Part shown: in pieces, positions 1 through 11,900 of the stretch
Position numbering within the stretch: position 1 is the first letter of the stretch
How the letters are laid out: each line of letters begins with the position of its first letter
Source of the DNA: Carnegiea gigantea
Taxonomy: Eukaryota > Streptophyta > Magnoliopsida > Caryophyllales > Cactaceae
Direction of reading: 5' to 3'
Assembly (NCBI GenBank): GCA_029747015.1
Contig: JAKOGI010000432.1
Location: 123,501-187,500 of the forward strand
DNA: 64,000 nucleotides
Position numbers and translations under genes: made by a program
The notes under the pieces: model-generated
Seen by the model: only the letters and a program-made list of their open reading frames with translations
What the model was told of the DNA's origin: nothing
The model's database searches: none

Positions 1-90
1 TACGTCGGTGAAGATGTCAAACATTATAATATCAAGGAAGGCAAGGTCTTCTTCAAGGAATGGAGGACATGTATCACAACCTCGGGTTAA
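1..90 (+). pseudogene. 3' end of an inverted second copy of the FAR1-like transposase gene
   Basis: An open frame from base 1 runs to TAA at 88-90. Its reverse complement matches 14799-14893, the 3' end of the FAR1-like gene on the other arm. Both copies share the residues YNIKE and CITT before the stop. Frame 2 is also open, to a TGA at about 137, so the native frame of the tail is uncertain. The rest of this gene copy lies left of the window. Confidence 0.5.
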
Positions 91-1519
91 ATTTTATTCA
101 CAATCTCAGTGAATAAGTTATATTTCTTATAATAATATCTTTTTGTAGTTTACTGAATTTGTTGATCAGCTTACCAAACATATATTGTGTTTTGGCTCAC
201 TAAAAGTGTTAATACGCTCACTAATATTGTGTATCTACTCACTAAAAATGTGCATTGGCTCGCTACATTTTTAAGTTTCCACAGTGGTAGCCATACAGGT
301 TGTGCTCACGAAATTTATACGTTGGCTCACTAAAGATATGTATATGCTCATTAAAAATATGTTTTTCCTGCAATGGTTTTTTCATCTAATCCAGCATGTG
401 CATCTAATCTAATAGTAGATTTTAATGAAATGTATAGGGTTTGTAGTTTTTTTTTTTTTTAAATGAAGGGTTAAGGCAACGAAATGGGAGTAGCATTCTA
501 ACCAATCAGTTGAATCCTCCTTTTGAAGGTCCAAGCATTCTAGGGTAATTTTTTTCTTTGCCTTTTTTATTGCTCCTGCAAGAGATGTGTCTTTTTTTTA
601 GTTGGTTTTTATATTCTAATATAAATATAAATGAATATGCTAATTTATTTTATGAAATAGGTTACCTGGGAAAGTATGAAATTTTGGTATGATCATAGTG
701 TTTTGATTTTCTATGATTTTATCGTTTTCTTTCATGCATCAAAAAATTATGTTTTGCCCACTATAGTAATGTGTGTTATGTAGGGTTGAGGACATTGCAT
801 TGGCTTGTAGAGTTTAAGATTCTGCATCTAGCACATATAAAATTCAACTCTAAATTTGCATTTGATTAATAAATTGAGAACTTTTATTTTTATTCATTAT
901 GATGTCTTTTTTGGTTTTGTTATATGATGAGATTTATTTATTTTTAAAAAGTTAGTAAATCATGTTGAATAGTTTTAAAAATTTATAATATGTTGAATAC
1001 TTTTAAAATTTATAATATGTTGCTCACTACTGAAGAATCATAGGTCACTAGTTTTATCTATTAGCTCGTTATAATTTACAAAACTATTTGCAACTGTTTT
1101 TGGTGGTTTAACATTATAAAAGAATAGTATTCTTTGACAATGAGATTGTGGGCACTTCAATATATAAATAACTTTGTTAATAATAGTTACAAGTTGATAT
1201 CATATTAGTGTCTAGATTAGTCTACACTATTGCTCATCATAGAATTCTTGAAACTCAATAGTTTTACCTGCTAGCTCACTGGATGTTACAATTTATTTTT
1301 TTTGGTTTTAAACAGTAAAAGATATGAAATATTCAATGTTAGTGATTGAATATTAAATGCTGTATAATAGTACTTCACCATCATTAAGTTTAAGCATAGT
1401 CATGGTGTTCATATGATAGCATTGGCCACATTAGTTCCAAAAGGTAGCTTAACTAAAGCAATATTAGTGTTCAAGAACTTGATCATATCTCAAGGTTCAT
1501 TACTTATACTTTTGGCACT

Positions 1520-3280
1520 TGAGTTTGGCTTGAATTTGCATTCATTTCTGCCTGTTGTTTATCATGAAACTCATTTGTGAGCCACTTCACTCTATTCCTG
1601 TATATATTTCATTCGTTATTGATGATGCCATAACAGTACCGTGCTCTCATTATATCAAGTAGATTCTTGTCCTGAAAACCAAAAAAGAAAAGAAAACAAA
1701 AAAAAAAAGACTTGTAAAGTTATTATAGATTTATTTATGCTTCTTTAATTAATGCATGTTATACTTATTTCAAGACATTTTCAAAGACAAGACATTTTTG
1801 AAGACTTACTTCATTCTTCTTGAAACCATAGCCCCATTTATGTATTTAGCCCGAGGATGGCTCCATGTGCCTCATGTAGAATATTCCACAGTTTGCGACA
1901 TTATCTATTGTTCTCCATAGCATTCTCATTCGTATTACTTTCATTTTCTTGACAATTACATGTTTTGAATGGCCAACACTATCCTGAAGGAATCTTCCAA
2001 AAGCTTTTGCCTGTGTATAACCAACAGTTTCTTTAGCTCACTTGAATTGTTTATTAGCTCACTAAATATGTGTGTTAGCTCACTAAGTAATAGTTTGTCC
2101 AACATTCAATTTCAGTTCACTAAGGGGGTGTTTGACAAATAGCTTTGTGAAGCGTTTTTTAGCCAAAAAGAGCTTTTTTGATCAAAATTAGCTGTTTGAT
2201 CGAGTAAAAAAGCTAATATGAGTATTTGGTGAAAGAGTTTTTTAGAAGAGCTTTTTGGGTCCAAAAAGCTAATTTGAAAATGCTTATTCCACGAGCTTTT
2301 TGGAAGAGCTTTTTGAAGAATTAACTTTTTGTGTCACAACTTTTTCAGAAATAGCTAATTTTACTAAACCATTTTTCAATAAACAGTTAATATAAACAGC
2401 TAACTTAAACAGCTAACAGCTAATACAAACAGCTAACAGCTGTTTGCTAAACAGGGCCTAAATATGTTTGTCAGCTCACTAAATATGTGTGTTAGCTCAC
2501 CAAATATGTTCAGAACAATACTGTCCTAAGCATAAGTATTGCTTACTAAGAGACACTGTTGACATAAACATTAGTAGATGCCCTCAAATACTTTTAGCTC
2601 ACTAAAGTATAGTCTCATCTCACCAACTCTATGCCTTAGCAAATACAATTGTTGATTTATTCAAAATTAAATGAACGAGTAAACATTTGAACATACCACT
2701 AATAGATGTGTTTCACCATATGTGCTATTGTATGAAGTTGCTATGTGCATATTGTCCATTATGTCAAGCCTTTCTTCCTTTAAATCAAAGCAGAAAGTCA
2801 AGAACTGCTTCTTGTGACATACTGGGAAGAACACCTTGAAATTAAAGGATGAATAATATCATATAATCTGGTAGCCTAGTACACAATAAAATGTATTATA
2901 TTGGTGCCTACAAGTTGCAACTGTTTACCCGTTATCCATTTGTCACATCTCTGAAATTCTCTCTCAAGTATTATTTCAAAATAAATGTACCTTGCCTCTT
3001 CTGATTTTGCTATGTTTATCATGGGGTCGAAAGTTGACTGCATTTTTGTATTAGTATTAGTGGATGTCTAAGTATTTGAATTTATGAACAGAAATAATAA
3101 TATAATCACCATCGCATTAACTGGTGTAAAAAATCTTCTTCTAGAGCCTTCACTTCTTTTTCTCTCCAAGTTATTAAGGAAAGCAACCCAGACAATGATC
3201 ACATGTGCATCAATATATTCCCTTGGATGCATGGTTGACAAGTGATACTGATTTGCAACATGTGTTTTGATGTTAAACAA
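1520..3280 (-). pseudogene. Ulp1-type cysteine protease, 3' half (left-arm copy)
   Basis: Read on the - strand this is the mirror copy of the C-terminal exons of the gene at 3840-7943. Visible pieces are an exon at about 3280-3100 (residues FNIKTHVANQYHLS), one at about 2836-2700 (VFFPVCHKKQ then FDLKEER), one around 1960-1800 with NCGIFYMRHME, and a last exon around 1680-1563 (DKNLLDIMRARY). Ulp1/SENP-family proteases use a His-Asp-Cys triad. The Cys-Gly pair is kept here (Cys codon at 1888-1890), but the expected catalytic His is Gln. An in-frame TGA in the last exon and the missing 5' half make it a pseudogene. A MITE sits in an intron at 2124-2458. The gene type is clear; exon borders are approximate. 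Confidence 0.65.
2124..2458. mobile_element. Tourist-like MITE (PIF/Harbinger type)
   Basis: A 335-bp element starting GGGGGTGTTTGAC and ending GTTTGCTAAACAGGGCC, so the ends are imperfect inverted repeats. It is flanked by TAA at 2121-2123 and 2459-2461. The equivalent place in the other palindrome arm (about 7405) has a single uninterrupted TAA and no insert, which confirms both borders. It carries many AGCTAACAGC/AGCTTTTTGG-type internal repeats and no coding sequence. A TAA target duplication and GGGCC(T)GTTTA-type ends are typical of Tourist MITEs mobilised by PIF/Harbinger transposases. Confidence 0.85.
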
Positions 3281-3594
3281 TTCTTCACTGATATAATATT
3301 AAAAAAATATAAGTTTATATTTAATGTAACTTAAGTGTTTGTAAATGTTTTCTATCATTAGTTTTTTAAATCTAGGAGTTTCATGCGTACTTGGAATCAA
3401 TATCCTCCAATTTATGAAAGACACAATTAGCAACCATCTTCTCCTTACTTGACAATTCCCCTATAAGCTTTGTGATTCTTTCCATAAAAGAAGGGTTCTG
3501 TCATTGGTCCTTTGTCTCTCCCTGTCTTTGGTTGATGTCTTGCCTTCTTAGTATGCTCTTCTTCTGTAAACATTATATCACAGTTCATCATAAC

Positions 3595-3770
3595 ATAGCT
3601 CACTAAATACATAACATGGCTCACTGCCCACTAAAATATATGTTCTGCTTACTAAAATATACGTTATACTCACTAAAATTTTTGTGCTGCTCACTAACAA
3701 TTATGTTCGATTAACTGAAAATGCACACCAACTTAGTGAAATAGAATAATGTTCACTACCAATAAAAACC
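3595..3770 (-). repeat. GCTCACTAA motif array (left arm)
   Basis: Repeated GCTCACTAA/TGCTCACTAA units every 20-40 bp, separated by short AT-rich spacers. This is the same array as at 6000-6290 but inverted, and it falls in an intron of the left-arm Ulp1-like copy. Further copies lie at 200-360, 2035-2110 and 2465-2640. Confidence 0.75.
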
Positions 3771-4385
3771 TCTTTGCTTGTTTCTAGAGCCATCTAAAAG
3801 TGATATGTACTAACTAAATGTGTCATTTTCGCTCACGGTAATTGGATTACCAGGGGATTCCTAGAGTTGCAAGTAACTGAATTACCATGGGATAAAGATA
3901 ACACCTACTCAGTGACACTGTACATAGCTGTTGAGAAGAGGATAAAGATAACATCAATGGATGTGCATCTCACATTGGCATTCCCAATTAGTAGAAGGAA
4001 GGTTAAAGAATTTTATAGGAAAAAGCCAAAAGACCCAAACACAATGAAGTCCTTTCAGCATAGAGGCAGGAATGATATCTTCAAGATGGGACACTAAAGC
4101 TCAGCCAAATACCATAGTACATACTGAGCCAGGCTAATGCAGGGGAAAGTTTTTTAAAAAAAACATTGTTTTGTACATGCTATCTTGTTTCACCAATGTG
4201 TCGAAGAATATACATTGTGCACCCTATTTTTCCAAAGAGTGTTGGAAATGTTGAAGACATAACAAAAATTGATTGGTGTCAGTACACCATTGATAAATTA
4301 TGTAAATCTATCAAAAAGAGAGCCTCAGACTTTGATGGGCTTATTTGTTCCTTGATAGTAATTTTATCAGTAGACCATGTTTTTG

Positions 4386-4735
4386 GTGAGCATAACATCA
4401 CATTTAGTGAGATGAATATATATTTTAGTGAGCAGAATAATATTTTTAGTAAGTAGAACATATATTTTAGTGAGAAGAGCATGTATTTCAGTGAGCACAA
4501 CATTATTTTTGGTGAGCTATGAAGAACTTGTTCATAGTTGACAATGTCTGTTACAGTGAGTTAGAATGACCATTTTAGTGAGCGCATATCATTTTTACAT
4601 ACCTATACCAATAAACAAATATGAATTATTCTTAGAGAACATTACTTTGTGTTAGTGAGCTAGTATGCATTTTTAGTGAGCAGAACATCTATTGTGGTGA
4701 GCAGAGAATCATTTTTAGTGAGCTATAGAGAACTT
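4386..4735 (+). repeat. TTAGTGAGC motif array in an intron
   Basis: About thirteen matches to (T)TAGTGAGCA or close variants in about 330 bp, the first coinciding with the 5' splice donor after GACCATGTTTTTG. Spacing is irregular (15-45 bp). Every copy has the same orientation, matching the rest of the element to the right. The array is repeated at about 5985-6290 in the next intron. Confidence 0.85.
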
Positions 4736-5984
4736 GTTAATAGTTCACATAACATATACTAAATTTATTAGAATAAACATGTCCCTTGCAGATGTTATAT
4801 CTTGACAGAGTTCTTCTCACAAGTAGGACTATTGAGAGACAATTTCTAGCAATCCAAGGCTGGACTACAAAAAAGCTAAAGGAAAGAGCGAAACAAGGGA
4901 GAAAAGCTAATCAAGTTGGTAATAAAGAAGTGCTAAAAGGCTTTGAAAAGGGTAGAGTGGAGCCTCTAATTCAAATGAACAAATAAGAGCATATTAAACA
5001 AGCAAGAAAAACTCAGTCAAAAAGGGATGAACAACCAAGGACATGTTCATAAAATGATGAAACTTTAGAATTAAAGGTGTCATTTAATTCATTTATATCA
5101 ATCAAAAAGAAGACAATAAATAAAATAAATGTGTATCTAACATTTGAATCATATTAACATACAGAATGATATGGAAGAAATGACTGAAGTAACATAAGCT
5201 TCAGTGAGTGCATTCAAGAGATACAAAACCTTTATGGAATATTTGTAAAAAATGTAACAAAACAATAAAGCACCCAAGTAAATATAAGATGCAGCCATAA
5301 GAATGTTCTCTTCATATTGTGGGGCTCAAATCGCAAAATCACCACCAGTGGAGCATAAAGAAAAAGGAGATGAAAGTCCTCAGATACCATCATTCAGTCA
5401 GGATATGAATAGTGGAATAGAGCTGCCATACTGGAGGTAATAACTGAATTAAATAATGCTTTTGTAAAGCACAAAAAATGACCAGTAGCCCAAATGCCAA
5501 GAAGTCTAAGAAGGAGAAGTCCTACGTCCAAAAAAAGGGGTAATAATATGTCCGCTTTCAAGTTGATTGATGACAACCAAAGCCCAGCTTCTCCAGCACC
5601 AGCACCCTCAGCAACACTTTCGATGCCACCACCCTCCCCACCCCACACTAACACTTCAAACACCACCACTCTTCGCATCCACACAGATACTTCAGGCACC
5701 ACCACAACCCCCGCCAGCCGTTGAGATGCAAGAGCCGCCATAGCCACTAGAAGCTCTTGAGACACAACCACGACTAGAAACATGTGAGACACCACCAGAA
5801 ATTCTAGAGACACAATCATAGCAAATGAATAAGGATATGACAACCCCGGCACAATCATCAACTGGGCAAGAAAAGATTAAAACAGAAGGACAAATAGTAA
5901 CAAAAAGTGAGCAAGCAAAGCAACAGTTTCTTGCAAAAGAAGATGACAAAAAGATAATAGCACATAAAGCTAGTAAGAATGTTT

Positions 5985-6290
5985 AGTGAGCAAAATATTA
6001 TTTTAAGTGAGCAGAACATAATTTTTAGTGAGTTATTGGAAAGTTGTTGACAGTTGACAATTGTATATTATAGTGAGCCAAGATGACATATTTATTGAGC
6101 ACACATCACTTTTAGATGGCTCTAGGAACAAGCAAAGATGACTTTGTTGGTAGTGAACATTATTCTATTTTACTAAGTTGGTGTGCATTTTCAGCGAGTA
6201 GAACATAATTGTTAGTGAGCAGCACATAAATTTTAGTGAGTAGAGTGTATATTTAGTGAGCAGTGAGCCATATATGTATTTAGTGAGCTA
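5985..6290 (+). repeat. TTAGTGAGC motif array in an intron
   Basis: Many TTTAGTGAGC-type units, including TAGTGAGCAGCAC and TTTAGTGAGCTACG, with the same strand polarity as at 4386-4735. From 6062 on, the array has its mirror image in the left arm, which marks the inner edge of the palindrome. A shorter run lies at 7260-7500. Confidence 0.8.
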
Positions 6291-8287
6291 CGTTCTGATG
6301 AACTGTGATACAATGTTTTGTAGAAGAAGAGCATACCAAGAAGGCAAGACATCAACTAAAGAGAGAGAAAGAACCAGTGACAGAAACCTACTGCTCTCCT
6401 CTTGTGGAAAGAATCACAAAGCTTACAGGGAATTGTCAAGCTAGGAGAATATGGTTGCTAATTATATCTTTCATCAATTAGAGGACATTGATTCCAAGTA
6501 AGCATGAAACTCCTAGATTTAAAAAACTAATGACAGAAAACACTTACAAATGCTTAAGTTACATTGAATATAAACTTACTTTTTTTTCTTTTCATATTAT
6601 ATTAGTGAAGAATTGTTTGACATCAAAACACATGTTGCAAATCAGTACCACTTGTCAACTATGCATCTAAGGGAATACATTGATACACATGTGATCATTG
6701 TCTGGGCTACTATCCTCAACAACTTAGAGAGAAAAAGAAGTGAAGGCTCTCCAGAAGGATTTTTTGCACTGATTGATGCAATGGTAATTATAATCTTATT
6801 CTTGTTCATAAATTCAAATACCTAAACATGATACTAATGCAAAAATGCAGTCAACTTTGGACCCCATGATAAATGCAGCAAATTCAGTAGAGGTGAGATG
6901 TATTGATTTTGAAACAATACTTGAGAGAGAATCTTAGGGAAGTGACAAATGGATAATAGGTAAACCGTTACAACTGATAGGCACTGATATAATACATTTT
7001 ATTGTGTATCAGACTACCACATTATATGATATTATTCATGTTCTAATTTGAAGGTGTTCTTCGTGGTATGTCACTAGAAGCACTTCTTCATCTTCTGCTT
7101 CAATTTAAAGGAAGAAAAGGTTGACATAATAGACAACATGCATATAACAGGTTCATACAGAAGCATATATGATGAAACACATCTATTAGTGGTATGTTCA
7201 AATGTTTACTCATTCATTTAATTTTTAACAAATAAACAGTTGCATTTACTGAGGCATATAGTTAGTGAGATGGGATTATACTTTAGTGAGTTGAAAGTAT
7301 TTGAGGGCATTTGCTAATGTGTGTGTCAACAGTGTCGCTTAGTGACTAATACTTATGTTTAGGACAGTGTTGTCCTGAATATATTTGGTGAGCTAACACA
7401 CATATTTAGTGAGCTAAAAATGAATGCTGGACAAACTGTTGCTCAGTGAGATGACACACTTATTTAGTGATCAGCTAATATACAATTCTAGTGAGCTAAA
7501 GAAAATATTAGTTGTACACAGGCAAAAGCTTTTGGAAGATTTCTTCAGGATAGTGTTGGCCATCCAAAACATAAAATTGTCAAGAAAATGAAAGTTGTAC
7601 AAATGAGAATGTCATGAAGATCAACAGATAATGTCACAAACTATAGACTATTCTACATGAGGCACATGGAGTTATGATTTGGCCAAACAAATAAATGTGA
7701 CTATGGTTTCAAGAAGAATGAAGTAAGTCTTCCAAAATGTCTTAACACATATTAATTAAAGAACCATAAATAAATCCATAATAACTTTACAACTCATTTT
7801 TTTGTTTTCTTTTTTGTTTCCAGCACAAGAATCTGCTTGATGTGATGAGAGCACGGTACTATTATGGGATCATCAACAATGAAGGAAAAATATATAGGAG
7901 TAGAGTGAAGAGGGTTCTAAAGGAGTTCCATGATAAACAATAGGTAGAAATGAATGCAAATTCAAGCCAGACTCAAGTGCGAAAAGCATAAGTAATGGAT
8001 CTTAACATATGATCAAGTTCTTGAATGCTAACATTGGTTTAGTTAGGCTAATTTTTGCAACTAATGTAGCCAGTACTATCATATGAACACTATTACTACG
8101 CTTAAACTTAATGATGTTGAAGTACTATTATGCCACATTTAATATTCGATCACTAATATTGAATATCTCACATCTTTTACTATGCTTAAAACCAAAAAAA
8201 AAAAAAAAAAATTTCTAACATCCAATGAGTTAGCAGGTAAAACTAGTGATTTTAAGGATTCTACAGTGAGCAATAGCATAAACTAAT

Positions 8288-8389
8288 GGGAAAAAATTTT
8301 AAAAATCATCAAACTTGTACCTAAAGTACATAATAATCAGAGAACTTTATAAAGGAACACAAAAATCATTCAACTCTTATTTCAGGGTC
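8288..8389 (+). repeat. MULE left terminal inverted repeat
   Basis: About 102 bp starting GGGAAAAAATT. It pairs with 13567-13668 over its full length with scattered mismatches, including the shared block CATCAAACTTGTACCTAAAG. Confidence 0.9.
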
Positions 8390-8935
8390 AAAAATAGTAT
8401 TTATAGGCTGATGGAGTAGCGCGTATAATACAACATATGGGCTTGCTTCCTCTTCAGTTTTCTGCCATCAAACCCTGGGAAAATAAAAGTCTTTCTATTG
8501 TCAAAAACTCTCTCAAAATTATTGGGGGGGGGGGAGTTACCGCCAACACAAATCAAGGAAAGATGGATCATACATTGATTGCATCTAAGTAGAGAGGATT
8601 CATTGTATCATAACTTTTGGAGAGAAATAGCACAAAGTGGGCTTTGGAAAAGCAAGGTGGTGCCGCACTATTGAAATTCAATAATCTTAGAGAAGCAAAT
8701 TAGCATCACATTAGAACAACTGGTGTTTGGTCCTTGATGAAAAGGTACTAATAATTGACTTTGTTTGTATTTTCAATGCAATTATGATAAGTTGGATTAA
8801 GTGCTTGTGTTTAATTAGTGTATCATGAATTTTAAGTACAATCACTAGGTTTACCTTTCAATTTTTAAGCAAGGAAGGTTTTTTGATTGAGTCTAATTCT
8901 TCATGTTCTAATTTGTTATTATTACATGTGTCACT

Positions 8936-11900
8936 ATGAGCTCCTTTGATAAAATCAAAATTTTTTTCAATTATGGTGGTACATTGCGAAGTGATGGTGA
9001 ATTTTCATACGAAGGGGGCTACCATACGGTTCAAAAAGATGTTGATGTTGATGAAGTATCAATGTTTGAACTTAGAGATCTACTACAAAAATTTGGATGC
9101 AAAGAATATGTTGCATTATATTATAAAGTACCCAAAAAATCAATGCATGATGACCTTAGGCTCTTGACAAGTGATGAATTAATTCGTGAAATGTGTGGAT
9201 ATGCCAGAAAGTGTGGATTAGTGGAAATTTTTGTTGAGCATGAGCAAGCTCATGATGATTTTTTTCAACTACATGATTCAACAGAGCCTAGATATCAATT
9301 CCGTCGCTATAGAAAATTTGGACAGTGGTGACGTACCTGAGATTAATCTTGCAGGGGATGAAGAAAATCAACTTGTAGCTTGTCAAAATGAGGGTGTTGA
9401 TGAATTTGCTGAAGACATTTACAAACTTGATTCTGAAGATGAAGACAATGTGGGTACCATATTTGTTGATACTGAAATTAATAGTGATGTTGACGAAGAA
9501 CTAATGCAAGCAATAAGTAATAGGGTTGATGCTTCCAAGAAATTGAGAAAGAAATCCGGATATGACATCAACTTAGTGCCAGAGTATATGAGGTGCACAG
9601 AAGAAGAATACGAGGCTAGGATTTTCGAGTTATATAAGGAGATAGATGATGATACAATTCCATGTTCTCCCATAAATAGTACTGATGAGGAATTACTTAG
9701 GAGAAGAAAATATCCTCAGTTCAATCATAAAGTGCATGATAAACAAATTAGACTCAAGATTGGAGATAGGTTTGAGTCAAAGGAAATGTTGAGACAAGCA
9801 ATAGTAGATTATGCTGTTACACAGAGTTATGGAATTCGATTCACAAGATCTGCAGAGAAGATTTTGCAAGCAAAGTGTGTGACGAGGTGCAGTTGGTACT
9901 TATGAGCATCTGAAATGAGTTCAGAGAAATCCTGGTAAATTTTAAGACATCTATGGCAGCATACATGTGAAAAAGTCAAAAAATAAGCAAGTATCGTATA
10001 GATGGATTGGAAGGAAGTTTGGATCAAAAATGAAGACCACTATGACTGCTAAGGATCTTATGCAACTTGTGAAAGACGAATCAGGCCATACAGTGAGTTT
10101 ACAATAGTGCAAAAATGCAAAGAAGCTGGCTATGGAAGTTTATGAGGGTTCTTTTCTGGCGCAGTTTAACCAACTTGAGGACTACGCAAATGAACTCCAG
10201 AGATCTAACCCAGGTAGTACCGTCAAGCTACTATGTGATGAAGATCATGAAACTTCATCTAGGAAATTTCAAAGATTTTATGTGTGCCTCAAAGCATTGA
10301 AAGATAGGTTTAAGCAATGTAGGCCAATAATTGGCATAGATGGTTGTTTCTTGAAAGGAATGACCAAAGGCCAATTGTTGACTGCTATTGGCAAGGATGG
10401 CAACAACAGTATGTACCCTATAACTTGGGCCGTCGTGGAATTAGAAAGTACTCGTTCTTACAGTTGGTTTTTGTCACTTTTAAGGGAAGACTTGGAGCTT
10501 GGAGATGGAAATGGTATCACTATCACTTCTGATCAACATACAGTATGTTTTGCAAGTTCTTGTGCCTATATAAAATTTTCAAGTATAAATGAACAAATTA
10601 TTACCTCTATTTTCTGACTTGAAAAGAAAAAGAATGTTCACAGTAGTTTAGCCATATAACATGGTATAAGTCCCAGTTTTACTAATAAACTAATAGCTTT
10701 CGTCAAGCAAATCACAAATGCATAGAGATATATTGGCTTCTGTAACTCGTTTTTAGGTTATTTTGACTTATTTTATATAGGGATTGCTAAGTGGCCTTGA
10801 CTCTGAGCTTCCAAGGGCTGAACATAGACATTGTGCTGTACATATTTGGGCTAATTTAAGAAAAAAGTACGGCGGAATTACATTTAAGATTGCATTCTGG
10901 AAATGCGTCAAGTCATCAATGCTTTAAGAATTTGAATTGGCACTAGAGGAACTTTCTGATTTGAATGTGGGAGCCAAAGAATTTGTATGCCATACTCATC
11001 TTAAACACTGGTGTAGAGCATATTTTGATGACAAATGTAAAAGTGATGTAGTCAAGAACAATTGTTGCGAATCTTTTAATGGTTCAATATTGCAATGGAG
11101 AGATAAGCCTATTATTACCATGTTAGAGGGTATTCGGACATATGTAATGGCAAGAATTACAAGCCAAAAAGATATGATGGAGAAGTGTCATGTGTATTTG
11201 ATGCCAAGACCACAACCCAAACTTGAGCTAAATAAAAACAAAGGGATGAATTGGTATGCACATAGGATAGGTACAATGCACCAGGTGTCAAAAGGATTGC
11301 TTAACTCTTTCATTATTGATATTCACTCAAGGACATGTTCATGTAAGAGTTGGACTTTAAGTGGGATTCCTTGTGCTCATGCATATGCAGTAATAGTTGA
11401 ACTCAATCACAAGCTTGAAGAGTATGTAGATCCATGTTATAGGAAAGTTACACAGTTGATGATATACTCTTACTTCATAATGCCTTGCAATGGTTACAGA
11501 CTATGGTTTAAAGGAAAACATCAACCTATCAAGCCTCCTGAATTTAGAAGGCTGCCTGGAAGACCTAAAAACAAAAGAAGAAGAGGTGCAAATGACCAAA
11601 ACCATCTAAAGTTGGGACACAAATAAAATGCTCAAAGTGCAAACAAGTTGGACATAACACAAAGGGTTGCAAGACTCCAGCAATATCAAATCAGGTTTTC
11701 TTACTTTTTCCTCCATTCCCCTATGTTTTTCATTGAGCATATTCCTTGCACTATGGCATGTCTACTTAGGCCTATAATTAGTAAATGTTTTGCACAGGAG
11801 TCTGTGACACACAGTGCATCCATTGAGCTTGAATAACCTCAACCAAGAAAAAGAGGCAGACCAAGAGGCTCTAGCAGTAGGGGGGCTGGTAATGAACATG

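Larger units (their letters stand above)
1..3838. repeat. Left arm of a giant inverted repeat
   Basis: The reverse complement of this segment matches 6062-8287 and then 13669-14893. Anchor pairs include 1130-1250 with 8225-8287 plus 13669-13765, 1-90 with about 14800-14893, and 3690-3838 with 6062-6230. The arm holds, read on the - strand, a copy of the 3' half of a Ulp1-like gene and, at its outer edge on the + strand, the tail of a FAR1-like gene. The motif GCTCACTAA recurs along it, the reverse complement of the orientation in the other arm. It is 335 bp longer than its partner because of a MITE. The arms carry many small differences, so this is an old inversion or duplication and not an assembly mirror. 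Confidence 0.85.
3840..7943 (+). pseudogene. MULE-borne Ulp1-type cysteine protease gene (Kaonashi-like), degenerate
   Basis: A spliced, decayed gene. An upstream exon at about 3845-4097 (WDKDNTYSV... SRRKVKEFYRKKP) and one at about 4166-4385 (IDWCQYTIDKLCKSI... LICSL), then 4789-4986 starting LYLDRVLL and GWTTKKLKER, resemble the N-terminal domain found upstream of Ulp1 domains in plant MULE genes. A Pro/Ser/Thr/Glu-rich linker spans about 5480-5985. The protease exons follow at 6613-6790, about 6852-6894, 7054-7195, about 7545-7730 and 7824-7943. The catalytic His is present (codon 7081-7083) but preceded by an in-frame TAG at 7075-7077, and the expected Cys-Gly is Tyr-Arg (7642-7647). Other stops occur in the linker. 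Introns begin GTGAGC and are filled with TTAGTGAGC. The domain order fits known plant ULP-carrying MULEs; assignment of the N-terminal domain is inference. Confidence 0.6.

Noticed and set aside
4386..4735. Regular short repeats resembling a CRISPR array
   Set aside because: Spacing is irregular, the unit is about 9 bp, the context is a plant intron, and the array is dispersed across a transposon.
5394..5949. Long - strand open frames (155 and 85 codons)
   Set aside because: Antisense of the Pro/Ser/Thr-rich linker of the + strand protease gene; low complexity and no domain.
8521..8535. Poly-G run as a possible quadruplex
   Set aside because: A single homopolymer without spaced G-runs, within non-coding MULE sequence.
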